From: an uncultured Alphaproteobacteria bacterium
GTDB taxonomy: Bacteria > Pseudomonadota > Alphaproteobacteria > Rhizobiales > Beijerinckiaceae
NCBI GenBank assembly: GCA_937988775.1
Contig: CALKHP010000050.1
Coordinates: 132,194 to 196,193, forward strand
Direction of reading: 5' to 3'
Length of the DNA stretch: 64,000 nucleotides
Translations under genes and position numbers: made by a program
In this document: one piece after another, positions 18,570 through 27,424 of the stretch
Numbering within the stretch: the first letter of the stretch is position 1
Layout of the letters: every line of letters starts with the position of its first letter
The notes under the pieces: model-generated
Told to the model about the DNA's origin: nothing
What the model saw: only the letters and a program-made list of their open reading frames with translations
Database searches by the model: none

Positions 18570-19637
18570 ATGGCCATCGCCTCACGCGAATTCAATGAAC
18601 TGAGGCTGGACGAGGTCAGCCGGAAATTCGGCAACCTCAATGCGCTCAACGGCGTGAACCTGACGATCCGGCGGGGCGAGTTCATCGCCCTGCTCGGCCC
18701 GTCGGGCTGCGGCAAATCCACCGCCCTCAACTGCCTCGCCGGGCTGCTGCAACTGACCAGCGGCAGCATCTGGCTCGATGACAAGCGCATCGACCTGCTG
18801 CGGCCGGAAGAGCGCAGCTTCGGCATGGTGTTCCAGAACTATGCCCTGTTCCCGCACATGAACGTGCGCAAGAATATCGGCTTCGGCCTCAAGATGAAGG
18901 GCGAGACCAAGGCCAACACCGAACGCAAGATCGACGAGGCGCTGGCGCTCGTCAGGCTTGGCGCGCAAGGCGAGAAACTGCCCGGCCAGCTTTCCGGCGG
19001 CCAGCAGCAGCGCGTCGCCATCGCGCGCGCCATCGCCATCGAGCCGCCGCTGGTGCTGATGGACGAGCCGCTGTCCAATCTAGATGCCAAGCTCAGGCTC
19101 GAGATGCGCGCGGAAATCCGCCGCATCCACACCATGCTGGGCGCGACCACCATCTATGTCACGCACGATCAGGACGAGGCGCTCTCGCTCGCCGACCGCA
19201 TCGTGGTGATGAGCGACGGCCAGGTGCGGCAGGTCGGCACGCCGGAGGAGCTTTACGCCCGGCCGAGCCGCGCCGATGTCGCCGAGTTCATGGGCTACCG
19301 CAACCTGATCCGCGCCACCGCCTCGGCCCGGCCCGACGGGCAGATGGCGATCATGGTCGGCGGCACGCCGGTCACCGGCCATGCCATCAACGTGGTCGCG
19401 GGTGCGCCGGCGGTTGCCGCCATTCGCCCGGACGATCTCAGCCCGCATCCGGAAGGCGCGATCATCGCCACCGTCGAGAGCGCGGAATATCGCGGCCGCG
19501 ACTTCTACGGCATCGCCAAGATGGAGAGCGGCCAGGAGCTTTACTTCCGCTCCGAGGACAAGGTCTCGCAGGGCGAGACACTCAAGCTCGGCGCCGATCC
19601 GCGCCGCGTGCTGATCTATGCGGAGACGGCTGCGTGA
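18570..19637 (+). CDS. ABC transporter ATP-binding protein (PotA/UgpC type)
   Basis: A 355-residue ATPase with Walker A (GPSGCGKST), Q-loop ([10 protein letters not shown]), signature (LSGGQQQR), Walker B ([12 protein letters not shown]) and switch His (VTHDQDEA). The C-terminal third is a TOBE/OB domain typical of importers for polyamines, iron or sugars. It overlaps the first permease gene by four bases. Confidence 0.94.
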   Translation: MAIASREFNELRLDEVSRKFGNLNALNGVNLTIRRGEFIALLGPSGCGKSTALNCLAGLLQLTSGSIWLDDKRIDLLRPEERSFGMVFQNYALFPHMNVRKNIGFGLKMKGETKANTERKIDEALALVRLGAQGEKLPGQLSGGQQQRVAIARAIAIEPPLVLMDEPLSNLDAKLRLEMRAEIRRIHTMLGATTIYVTHDQDEALSLADRIVVMSDGQVRQVGTPEELYARPSRADVAEFMGYRNLIRATASARPDGQMAIMVGGTPVTGHAINVVAGAPAVAAIRPDDLSPHPEGAIIATVESAEYRGRDFYGIAKMESGQELYFRSEDKVSQGETLKLGADPRRVLIYAETAA

Positions 19638-20569
19638 ACGCCCTGACCGACACTTTCGAGGATGGACGCCGCGCCGCGTCCACCCAGAAGCGGCCGTTGC
19701 GGATGCGGCTGGCGCAACGCGGCTTTGACGGCGTGACGCTGCTGATGCTGCCGGCGGTCCTGTTCGTCATCCTGCTGTTCGTCTATCCGTTCATGTATGG
19801 GCTGTTCCTGTCCTTCGAGCCGAAGAAAATGGCGACGGAGGGCATTTTCGCCAATTACATCACCTTCTTCAACGATCCCTTCCTGTTCGATACGATCTGG
19901 AAGACGCTGCGCCTCGCGGTGCCGGTCAGCATCCTCAACGTGGCGCTGTCGATCCCGATCGCCATGCGCGTCAGGCTGATGCGCCGGCAGCGGCTGCTGA
20001 CCACGATCCTCGTCATCCCGATCACGCTCGGCACCGTGCTGATCGCGGAAGGGCTGCTGAACTATCTCGGGCCGCAGGGCTGGCTGAACCGCACGCTGAT
20101 CACGTTCCATTTGATCGATGGGCCGATCCGGCTGGTGCATAACTATGCCGGCGTGTTCCTGTCGCTGCTGATTTCCGGATTCCCGTTCACATTCCTTCTG
20201 ACGCTGTCCTATGTCACCGGCATCGATCCGTCGCTGGAGCAGGCCGCCTCGACGCTTGGCGCCAATGCGCGCGCCCGCTTCCGCTACGTCATCCTGCCCC
20301 TGCTCGCGCAAGGACTGGCGATCGCGTTCTGCCTGACCTTCGTGCAGATGTTCTCGGTGTTCCCGTCCGCCGTGCTGCTCGGCGAACCGGCAGGGTCCAC
20401 GCGCGTCATCTCGATCGCGGCCTATGTCGCGGCCTTCGAGGAATACGATTACTCGATGGCCTCGGCGATCGCGATGATCATGGGCTTCGTCCAGCTTCTC
20501 ATCGTCGTGCTGATCCTGGCCTCGCGGCATATCTTCTACCGCGGCCCGGCCGGCGGCGCGAAAGGGTAA
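19634..20569 (+). CDS. ABC transporter permease (PotB type)
   Basis: A 311-residue inner-membrane permease with about six helices and the EAA loop (EQAASTLGANARARFRYVILP). It starts with GTG overlapping the ATPase stop, so it is translationally coupled. It pairs with the permease at 20574. Confidence 0.92.
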   Translation: MNALTDTFEDGRRAASTQKRPLRMRLAQRGFDGVTLLMLPAVLFVILLFVYPFMYGLFLSFEPKKMATEGIFANYITFFNDPFLFDTIWKTLRLAVPVSILNVALSIPIAMRVRLMRRQRLLTTILVIPITLGTVLIAEGLLNYLGPQGWLNRTLITFHLIDGPIRLVHNYAGVFLSLLISGFPFTFLLTLSYVTGIDPSLEQAASTLGANARARFRYVILPLLAQGLAIAFCLTFVQMFSVFPSAVLLGEPAGSTRVISIAAYVAAFEEYDYSMASAIAMIMGFVQLLIVVLILASRHIFYRGPAGGAKG

Positions 20570-20573
20570 TATC

Positions 20574-21416
20574 ATGACGCAGCACCAACCGGCCTCGGAG
20601 AAGCTCTGGTCCACGGTCATCTGGGTCCTGGTGATCTTCTTCGTCATCAATCTGTTCGCGATGATCGCCAGCGTGGTGGTCTCGTCCTTCGGCACGCGCT
20701 GGCTCGGCACCTGGCTGCCGGCCGGCTTGACCACGCGCTGGTATTCCTCGGCCTGGGACGAGTTCCAGCTCGGCGAGGTGCTGATCGTCACCTTCCAGGT
20801 CGTGGGCGCGGTGGTGTTCTTCTGCGGCGTGCTCGGCGTGCCGGCGGCCTATGCACTGGCGCGCCGGGATTTTCCGGGCAAGAACATCGTCATGCTGCTG
20901 CTGCTGCTGCCGATGATGGCGCCGCCGATCACCTTCGGCATCCCGCTGGCGACGGTGCTGTACCAGACCGGCTTCGGCGGCACGCTCTCGGGCGTGATCC
21001 TCGCCAACCTGGTGCCGACCGTGCCGTTCGTGGTGCTGATCATGATCCCGTTCATCGAGCAGATCGACGAGCGCGTCGAGGCGGCGGCGCGCGTGTTCGG
21101 CGCCGGCACATGGTCGCTGTTCCGCTACATCCTGCTGCCGATGCTGGCGCCGGGCATCCTGGCGGCGCTGCTGCTCGTGCTGGTGCGGACCATCGCGATG
21201 TTCGAGCTGACCTTCTTCACCGCCGGCCCCGCCAACCAGACGCTGGTCGTGGCGCTATACTACGCCGTCAATGCCGCCGGCGTGCGCGCCGTGCAATCGA
21301 TCGACGCGATGGCCGTGGTCTATATGGTGACGACGCTGGTCTGGCTGCTGATCGCGCTGCGCTTCGTCAACCCGACGCAGATCGTGGCGCGCGCCAAGCG
21401 CTCCGACGCGCACTGA
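20574..21416 (+). CDS. ABC transporter permease (PotC type)
   Basis: A 280-residue permease with six helices and an EAA loop (VEAAARVFGAGTWSLFRYILLP). It is the last gene of the GntR-RraA-receptor-ABC operon and is followed by a 10-bp hairpin. Confidence 0.92.
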   Translation: MTQHQPASEKLWSTVIWVLVIFFVINLFAMIASVVVSSFGTRWLGTWLPAGLTTRWYSSAWDEFQLGEVLIVTFQVVGAVVFFCGVLGVPAAYALARRDFPGKNIVMLLLLLPMMAPPITFGIPLATVLYQTGFGGTLSGVILANLVPTVPFVVLIMIPFIEQIDERVEAAARVFGAGTWSLFRYILLPMLAPGILAALLLVLVRTIAMFELTFFTAGPANQTLVVALYYAVNAAGVRAVQSIDAMAVVYMVTTLVWLLIALRFVNPTQIVARAKRSDAH

Positions 21417-21428
21417 CCGGAACGGCAA

Positions 21429-21455
21429 ACCGCGCCGGGGAAGCTCCGGCGCGGT
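21429..21455 (+). terminator. Hairpin terminator between convergent genes
   Basis: ACCGCGCCGG and CCGGCGCGGT form a perfect 10-bp stem with a 7-base loop 12 bases after the ABC operon stop. There is no clear T-tract. Because the next gene converges on it, the hairpin may serve both strands. Confidence 0.5.
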
Positions 21456-21480
21456 CAGCGGGTTGGCAAAATCCGGTCGC

Positions 21481-21774
21481 TCAGTAAGCCGGGCGGCAGA
21501 CCCGGGCGCGGCCGACATAGTTGCCCCATGCGTCGAACTGCGCTTCGCGGACACACACCACGTCATCCGCGTAGGCGGCCGAGGTGCCAGCGACAAGCGC
21601 CGCGCCGACCAGGCCGAGGGCGAGACCGGCGCCAATGGGAGCGCGCCAGCCATGGTGGCCATGCTTGTGGAAGGGCTTGGCCTGGGCGGTGCCGGCGGCG
21701 GCGGCAAGCGCCGCGACCAGAACGGCAGTACCGATGGTCTTCTTGACGAGCGAGGTTCCAGCGATCTTGACCAT
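21481..21774 (-). CDS. Small exported hypothetical protein
   Basis: A 97-residue protein with a signal peptide (VKKTIGTAVLVAALAAAAG, cleavage near AQA), a His-rich start of the mature part (KPFHKHGHHGW), one glycine/alanine-rich hydrophobic segment and a C-terminal pair of cysteines (VVCVRE, ARVCRPAY). I do not recognise a functional family; short proteins with this layout are common in Bosea/Methylobacterium-like genomes. ATG 21774 is chosen since the leader begins there. Confidence 0.65.
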   Translation of the reverse strand: MVKIAGTSLVKKTIGTAVLVAALAAAAGTAQAKPFHKHGHHGWRAPIGAGLALGLVGAALVAGTSAAYADDVVCVREAQFDAWGNYVGRARVCRPAY

Positions 21775-21864
21775 GACGTTTCTCCGACTTTGCGAAGCGG
21801 CGGCCAACCCGCCGTTCTGGTCATGGGTCGCGGGGAACCGCAAAATGGTTCATGGCCGCGACGA

Positions 21865-22176
21865 TTATTTTCGGCGTTCCCTGAGCGCTGCAACCGCGGC
21901 ATCGTGAGATGAGAACGGCCCAAGCGTCGGAATGCCCGCGCTGTCGAGCGCCCACCACCCCGGCGCGACGCGGGCATGGGCTGCCCGGTCCTCGCTCAGG
22001 TTCTCGACGACCAGTTCCTCGGTGGAGGCCTCCTCCGAGACGGGCTTGTCGCGGGCGGGCTTGTCGGCGCCCGGCGACCGCCGCAGGATCGAGGGCGTAT
22101 CGCTCGCCGGAAAACTGTCCTGCAACTCGCTGTTGAGCCGCTCGTCCTTGGACGTGCCGCGTGTTTGCCGTGTCAT
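21865..22176 (-). CDS. Hypothetical protein, hydrophilic
   Basis: A 103-residue polar, acidic protein with an N-terminal segment (LNSELQDSFPASDTPS) that recurs in many short alphaproteobacterial proteins of unknown role, and a C-terminal SHDAAVAALRERRK. No membrane segment or catalytic motif is visible. The start ATG is at 22176. Confidence 0.6.
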   Translation of the reverse strand: MTRQTRGTSKDERLNSELQDSFPASDTPSILRRSPGADKPARDKPVSEEASTEELVVENLSEDRAAHARVAPGWWALDSAGIPTLGPFSSHDAAVAALRERRK

Positions 22177-22326
22177 TGCCTGCTCCGATCATCGCTGTTT
22201 CGGAAGAAACGGCCGGCCCGGGCGATCTGTTCCGCCATGGAACCGTATCAGGCGGGCGCGGTTGATTTCCGCCGGCGCTATCCGGCGCGCAACCGCTGCC
22301 GGCCGCGCCCCTCGAAGGAGGCAACG

Positions 22327-22512
22327 ATGCGAAAGATGCAGAAAATCATGCTGGTTACCGCATTCGCGATGGCGCTTGGCGCTTGCGCGAGCGAGCCCGA
22401 ACCCACCATCACGACGACCCGGACCACCGTCACCACGACCGCGCCGGCATCGGTCTCCGGGGCCTGCCAGGCCGTGGATGAGGATGGCAATGCCGTCGCC
22501 GTGCCCTGCTAA
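22327..22512 (+). CDS. Small lipoprotein, threonine-rich
   Basis: A 61-residue protein with a lipoprotein signal (LVTAFAMALGACAS, lipobox cysteine in the GAC context), a threonine-rich linker (TITTTRTTVTTT) and a short tail with two further cysteines. It has a GAAGGAG ribosome site 6 bases before the ATG. Function unknown; probably anchored in the outer or inner membrane. Confidence 0.65.
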   Translation: MRKMQKIMLVTAFAMALGACASEPEPTITTTRTTVTTTAPASVSGACQAVDEDGNAVAVPC

Positions 22513-22553
22513 AGCCGTCAGGGGGTCGGACATCGCCGGCTCGATGATCAGGC

Positions 22554-23381
22554 TCAGGCGCCCGATGGATTGTCACCCACGGGATAGCGCCCTCGGAAAC
22601 CGAGTTGCGCCGACATTTTCTCGCCGGCCTGTCTGAGCACGGCCAGATGCGGCGGCGCGCCGTTCTCGGTCACGAAGAGTTGCGGCGTGCCGATCAGGCT
22701 GATCGCGGCGATGCTGTCACCGGTCGCGTCGAAAATCGGCACCGAGGCGGCGGCGACGCCGAGGATGGTGTGCTCGAACACCATCGACCAGCCGCGCAGG
22801 CGCGCCTCGGCGATGTCGCGCGTGAGATCGCCCAAATCGGTGACGGTGTGATCGGTAATGCGTTGCAAGCCGCGCTTGCGCATGGCGGCCATCCGCTCGG
22901 GGCGTCCGAAAGCCAGGGCGATGATGCCCTGTGACGTGGCGTGAAACGGGTATTCCGTGCCGATCCTGACCGAGAGCTCGATCGCCGAAGGGCCGAGCGC
23001 CGAGCGCAGAATCACCGTCCTGTCCTGCAGGAAGCCGGCGAGGTTGATCGTCATGCCGGTGTCATCGCGCAACTGGCGCATGATCGGATCCGATATCTTG
23101 AGAATATCGATGCGATTCGAGGCCATTTGCCCCAGCACGTGCAACCGGACCCCGAGCGTGTAGCGCGCCGTATTCGGGTCCTGGTTGAGCATGTGGTGCT
23201 CGACGAGCGTCTTGAGGTGGCGAAACACCGACGGCTTGGTCAGGCCGAGTTGGCGCGCGATCTCGGTGACGCTGACCGGTTCAGGGGCGGCCGCGACCGC
23301 CTCGAGCACATTCAGGGCGACCTGGACGGATTTCACGCCAGAAGCGGCTTTTTCGCCTGGCGGGCTTTCTTGGCCTGACAT
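22554..23381 (-). CDS. IclR-family transcriptional regulator
   Basis: A 275-residue regulator with an N-terminal winged helix (VTEIARQLGLTKPSVFRHLKTL) and a C-terminal effector-binding domain. I prefer ATG 23381, which has GGGAAGG five bases upstream. A longer version from TTG 23447 would run into the promoter of the divergent hydantoinase operon. It probably controls that operon by binding in the gap 23382-23514. Confidence 0.88.
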   Translation of the reverse strand: MSGQESPPGEKAASGVKSVQVALNVLEAVAAAPEPVSVTEIARQLGLTKPSVFRHLKTLVEHHMLNQDPNTARYTLGVRLHVLGQMASNRIDILKISDPIMRQLRDDTGMTINLAGFLQDRTVILRSALGPSAIELSVRIGTEYPFHATSQGIIALAFGRPERMAAMRKRGLQRITDHTVTDLGDLTRDIAEARLRGWSMVFEHTILGVAAASVPIFDATGDSIAAISLIGTPQLFVTENGAPPHLAVLRQAGEKMSAQLGFRGRYPVGDNPSGA

Positions 23382-23440
23382 CCCCACCTTCCCGTTCCGC
23401 GACATCGGCATTGGCGCTGGCATTTCTGGCTCGCCGATGC

Positions 23441-23468
23441 TTGACAATGTGCCATCTCAATTCATAAT
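23441..23468 (+). promoter_or_regulatory. Sigma-70 promoter of the hydantoinase-TRAP operon
   Basis: A consensus -35 (TTGACA, 23441-23446) and a near-consensus -10 (CATAAT, 23463-23468) are separated by 16 bases, 47 bases before the hydantoinase A start codon. It is among the best-matching promoters in the window. Confidence 0.55.
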
Positions 23469-23496
23469 CGCTAACACTGTTTTATACACGCTAACA
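23469..23496 (+). promoter_or_regulatory. Tandem CGCTAACA operator candidates
   Basis: CGCTAACA occurs at 23469-23476 and again at 23489-23496, 20 bases apart, directly after the -10 element. Spacing of about two helical turns on one face of the DNA and position over the start of transcription suit a repressor site, presumably for the divergent IclR regulator. Confidence 0.4.
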
Positions 23497-23514
23497 AACA
23501 AGGGTACAGCGTCG

Positions 23515-25629
23515 ATGTCGCAGTCCACCTCAACACACGCTCGACCGGCGCTTTCCGGCCGCCTCGGCGTCGATATCGGCGGCACCTTTACCGATGTCGT
23601 GCTGGAAATCGGCGATGCGCTGCACTCGACGAAAGTGCTGACCACATACAACGCTCCTGAGGATGCGATCATCGACGGGCTCCAGCAGGTGTGCCGCAAG
23701 GCCGGCGTCGAGCCGTCCGTGATCAACCAGGTCATCCACGGCACGACGCTCGCCACCAACGCGCTGATCGAGCGGCGCGGCGCCAAGACGGCGCTGATCA
23801 CCACCGAGGGGTTTCGCGACGTCATCGAGATGCGGACCGAGAGCCGCTTCGAGCAGTATGACCTGAACCTGAAAATTCCCGAGCCGCTGCTGCCGCGCAA
23901 CCAGCGCTACGTCCTCAGCGAGCGTATCAGCGCCAAGGGCCAGGTGCTCAAGCCGCTCGACCGCAAGGCGGTCGAAGCGCTTGCCGAGGAAATCGCGGCG
24001 GGGGGCTACCAGAGCGTCGCCGTCGGCCTGATCCACTCCTACCTGAACGACACGCACGAGAAGATGGTGCGCGACGTGCTGAGCGCACGCATGCCGGAGG
24101 TGATGATCTCGCTGTCGTCCGAGGTCTCGCCGCAGATGCGCGAATACGAGCGTTTCAACACGGTCGCGGCCAACGCCTACGTCAAGCCGATGATGAAGAG
24201 CTATCTGTCGCGGCTCGTCCGGCGCCTGAAGGAAGCTGGCGCGGATGGCCCGGTTTTCCTGATGCATTCGGGCGGCGGCATCATCTCGCTCGAGAGCGCG
24301 TCGGAATTCCCGGTGCGGCTCGTCGAATCCGGGCCGGCGGGCGGTGCGATCTTCGCCGCCCATATCGCGGCGCGTTACGGGCTCGACAAGGTGCTGTCCT
24401 TCGACATGGGCGGCACGACCGCCAAGATCTGCCTGATCAAGGACCAGGTTCCCAAGACCTCGCGCGTGTTCGAGGTCGCCCGCACCTATCGCTTCAAGAA
24501 GGGCTCGGGCATGCCGATCTCGATTCCCGTCATCGACATGGTGGAGATCGGCGCCGGCGGCGGCTCCCTCGCCCATGTCGATTCGATGCGCCAGATCCGC
24601 GTCGGGCCGGAAAGCGCTGGCTCGGAGCCAGGCCCCGCCTGCTATCAGCGCGGCGGCACGCGCCCGGCCGTCACCGATGCCGATCTCGTGCTCGGCCGCC
24701 TCGATCCGCATGATTTCGCGGGCGGCTCGATCCCGCTGTCGCCGGATGCCTCGCATGACGCGCTTTCCACCCATCTCGGCAAGACACTCGGCCTCGACAG
24801 CGCCACGGCGGCGTTCGGCCTGTCCGAAGTGGTCGACGAGAACATGGCGAACGCCGCGCGCGTGCATGCGGTGGAAAACGGCGAGGACCTCGCCAATTAC
24901 ACGATGATCGCCTTCGGTGGCGCCGCCCCGCTGCATGCCGGCCGGCTGTGCGAAAAGCTCGGCATCGACCGGCTGATCGTGCCGCCCGGAGCCGGCGTCG
25001 GCTCGGCGATCGGCTTCCTCAAGGCGCCGTTCAGCTTCGAATCCACGCGCAGCGTCTATATGCGTCTCAACGCATTCGATGCCGGCGTGGTGCGCCAGCT
25101 GCTCAGCGAATTGCGCGACGAATCGACCAATTTCGTGCGCTCCTGCGACGCGCATGCCGCGATCCACGCCGATTACAAGGTCTATATGCGCTATGTCGGC
25201 CAGGGTTGGGAAATCCCGGTCAGCCTGAGCGCCGCCGATGCCGAGAATCCGAACGAAAAGCGGTTCCAGGACCTGTTCGAGGCCGATTACGCGACGCTTT
25301 TCGGCCGGACCGTGCACGGGCTCGACATCGAGATCACGGTGTGGGCGGTCAATGCGACCACTGAGCCCGCCACCGCGGAGAAGGCCGTACCGCTCGCAGC
25401 AAAGCGCGCGGCGCAGTCCGCGGGCACTCGGAAACTCTTCGACACGGCCTCGGAGCAATATCGCGACGCTTCGATCGTGCAGCGCACGGCGCTGGCCGCC
25501 GGCGATACGGTGAAGGGCCCGGCGGTCGTGACCGAGGCCGAGACGACGATTATCCTGCCGGCCGGGTTCAATGCCGTGAACCGGTCCGACAACTGCCTCG
25601 ACATCACCCGCGACAACGCAGGACACTGA
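23515..25629 (+). CDS. Hydantoinase/oxoprolinase family protein, A subunit
   Basis: A 704-residue ASKHA-fold protein of the HyuA/AcxA family. The nucleotide-binding start (GVDIGGTFTDVVLE) and the second phosphate motif (SFDMGGTTAK) are intact, followed by GGAAPLHAGR. These enzymes phosphorylate a carbonyl or lactam oxygen to allow ring opening (5-oxoproline, N-methylhydantoin) or carboxylation of ketones. Subunit B follows 2 bases later. Start ATG 23515 is set by the GVDIGG domain. The downstream TRAP transporter suggests that the substrate is an organic acid taken up from outside. Confidence 0.92.
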   Translation: MSQSTSTHARPALSGRLGVDIGGTFTDVVLEIGDALHSTKVLTTYNAPEDAIIDGLQQVCRKAGVEPSVINQVIHGTTLATNALIERRGAKTALITTEGFRDVIEMRTESRFEQYDLNLKIPEPLLPRNQRYVLSERISAKGQVLKPLDRKAVEALAEEIAAGGYQSVAVGLIHSYLNDTHEKMVRDVLSARMPEVMISLSSEVSPQMREYERFNTVAANAYVKPMMKSYLSRLVRRLKEAGADGPVFLMHSGGGIISLESASEFPVRLVESGPAGGAIFAAHIAARYGLDKVLSFDMGGTTAKICLIKDQVPKTSRVFEVARTYRFKKGSGMPISIPVIDMVEIGAGGGSLAHVDSMRQIRVGPESAGSEPGPACYQRGGTRPAVTDADLVLGRLDPHDFAGGSIPLSPDASHDALSTHLGKTLGLDSATAAFGLSEVVDENMANAARVHAVENGEDLANYTMIAFGGAAPLHAGRLCEKLGIDRLIVPPGAGVGSAIGFLKAPFSFESTRSVYMRLNAFDAGVVRQLLSELRDESTNFVRSCDAHAAIHADYKVYMRYVGQGWEIPVSLSAADAENPNEKRFQDLFEADYATLFGRTVHGLDIEITVWAVNATTEPATAEKAVPLAAKRAAQSAGTRKLFDTASEQYRDASIVQRTALAAGDTVKGPAVVTEAETTIILPAGFNAVNRSDNCLDITRDNAGH

Positions 25630-25631
25630 TC

Positions 25632-27317
25632 ATGACCAAGCTTTCAACTGTCTCTAGCCAGGTGATGTGGAACCGGCTGATTTCGGTCGTCGAGGAGCAG
25701 GCGCAGGCCCTGATCCGCACCGCGTTCTCGACCTCGGTGCGCGAGGCCGGCGACCTTTCGGCCGGCGTCTATAATGTCGATGGCGACATGCTGGCCCAAG
25801 CCGTGACCGGCACGCCGGGCCACGTCAATGCCATGGCCGATGCCGTCGCCCATTTCATCCGCGAGATCGGGCCTGACAACATCTTCGAGGGCGACGTCTA
25901 CATCACCAACGACCCGTGGAAAGGCACCGGCCATCTGCACGACATCACCGTCGTCAGCCCGTCGTTCCACAAGGGCAAGCTGGTCGGCTACTTCGCCTGC
26001 ACGGCGCATATCGTCGATATCGGCGGGCGCGGCTTCGGCGCGGACGGCAATTCGGTCTACGAGGAAGGGCTGTTCATCCCGATCATGAAATTCGCCGAGC
26101 GCGGCGAGGTCGATCTCAGCTTCGTCAATCTCGTGCGCCATAACGTGCGCGAAGCAGATCAGGTCGTCGGCGACATCTACGCGCTCGCGACCTGTAACGA
26201 GGTCGGCCACCGCCGCCTGATCGACATGATGGTGGAATTCGCGCTCGACGATCTCGTGGCGATCTCCAGCTTCATCATGGAGAACAGCCACCGCGCCACG
26301 CTCGAGCGCATCGCCGCGCTGCCCAACCAGAGCGCGCATGGCGAGATGACCATCGACGGGTTCAGCCAGCCCATCTCGCTGAAGGTCCGGCTCGACATCG
26401 CCGACGACCATATCCTGGCCGATTACGAGGGCACGTCGGGCGTCGACAAGAAGGGCATCAACGTGCCGCTCGTCTACGCCAAGGCCTATACCTGCTACGC
26501 GCTGAAATGCGCGATCGCACCGGAAATCCCGAACAACGCCGCCTCGCTCGCGCCGTTCCGGATCGCGGCGCCGGTCAACTCGATCGTCAATGCCGTCCAC
26601 CCTGCCCCGGTCGCGCTGCGCCACATCATCGGCCACATGATTCCCGACGTGGTGTTCGGCGCGCTCGACAAGATCCTGCCGCGCACGGTGCCGAGCGAGG
26701 GCGCCGGCGCGCTGTGCAACTTCCAGGTCAGCCTCAGGCCGGGCACCAACCCGCCGCAAGGCGCGCGCCGCGCTGAAATCCTGATGTTCAACAGCGGCGG
26801 CTCTGGCGCGCGCCCGACGCTCGACGGCATGAGCGCGACGGCGTTTCCCTCCGGCGTCATGACGATGCCGGTCGAGGCGACCGAGCATACCGGCCCGGTC
26901 ATCGTGTGGCGCAAGGAACTCCGGCCCGATTCGGGCGGCGCCGGGCAATATCGCGGCGGCCTCGGGCAATATATGGAAGTCGGCGTGCTCGAAGGCCATG
27001 CGTTCGATATCAGCGCCCAGTTCGACCGGCTCGACCACCCGGCCCGCGGCCGCAATGGCGGACGCAACGGCGGCGAGACGCAGATCGCGCTCGATGACGG
27101 CACCAAGCTGCGCGGCAAGGGCCGGCAAGCCATTCCCGAAGGGCGCCGCGTCAAGCTTGCCTTCCCCGGCGGCGCCGGTTACGGCGATCCCAAGCTGCGT
27201 GATCGCGATGCGATCCGCCGGGATATCGCCCTTGGCTATGTCTCCGCCGAAGCCGCCAAACGCGACTACGGGCTGAGCGATGCCGAACTCGCCGCGCTGA
27301 CCGACGCGATCGCCTGA
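25632..27317 (+). CDS. Hydantoinase/oxoprolinase family protein, B subunit
   Basis: A 561-residue HyuB/AcxB-type subunit, which carries the metal-dependent half of the reaction. Family stretches such as VTGTPGHVNAMADAV, NDPWKGTGHLHDITVV and DSGGAGQYRGGLGQ are present. It forms a heteromer with the A subunit. Its stop codon lies inside an 18-bp perfect hairpin. Confidence 0.92.
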   Translation: MTKLSTVSSQVMWNRLISVVEEQAQALIRTAFSTSVREAGDLSAGVYNVDGDMLAQAVTGTPGHVNAMADAVAHFIREIGPDNIFEGDVYITNDPWKGTGHLHDITVVSPSFHKGKLVGYFACTAHIVDIGGRGFGADGNSVYEEGLFIPIMKFAERGEVDLSFVNLVRHNVREADQVVGDIYALATCNEVGHRRLIDMMVEFALDDLVAISSFIMENSHRATLERIAALPNQSAHGEMTIDGFSQPISLKVRLDIADDHILADYEGTSGVDKKGINVPLVYAKAYTCYALKCAIAPEIPNNAASLAPFRIAAPVNSIVNAVHPAPVALRHIIGHMIPDVVFGALDKILPRTVPSEGAGALCNFQVSLRPGTNPPQGARRAEILMFNSGGSGARPTLDGMSATAFPSGVMTMPVEATEHTGPVIVWRKELRPDSGGAGQYRGGLGQYMEVGVLEGHAFDISAQFDRLDHPARGRNGGRNGGETQIALDDGTKLRGKGRQAIPEGRRVKLAFPGGAGYGDPKLRDRDAIRRDIALGYVSAEAAKRDYGLSDAELAALTDAIA

Positions 27318-27333
27318 TCGCGTCGGTCAGCGC
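27294..27333 (+). terminator. Perfect 18-bp hairpin spanning the hydantoinase B stop codon
   Basis: The arms 27294-27311 and 27316-27333 are exact reverse complements around a GCCT loop. The TGA stop (27315-27317) lies at the loop and the start of the second arm. No T-tract follows. It could act as an attenuating terminator, an RNase barrier or a translation-coupled switch before the TRAP genes. Confidence 0.5.
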
Positions 27334-27424
27334 CGCAATCAACACGAACCAACGCATAAAATGCCCGCGGGGCTGGCGCGGGGCCACGAAACATGCACAA
27401 TCCAGCCGAAATGGGGAGAGAAAG

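Noticed and set aside
16168..18585. A very long open frame on the minus strand (805 codons) opposite the two binding-protein genes
   Set aside because: It mirrors two clear receptor genes with signal peptides and ribosome sites; its own text is rich in His/Arg/Gly without any domain, as expected for the antisense of high-GC genes.
23530..25626. A 698-codon minus-strand frame opposite hydantoinase A
   Set aside because: Hydantoinase A carries GVDIGGTFTD and SFDMGGTTAK motifs and a strong promoter; the opposite frame has none.
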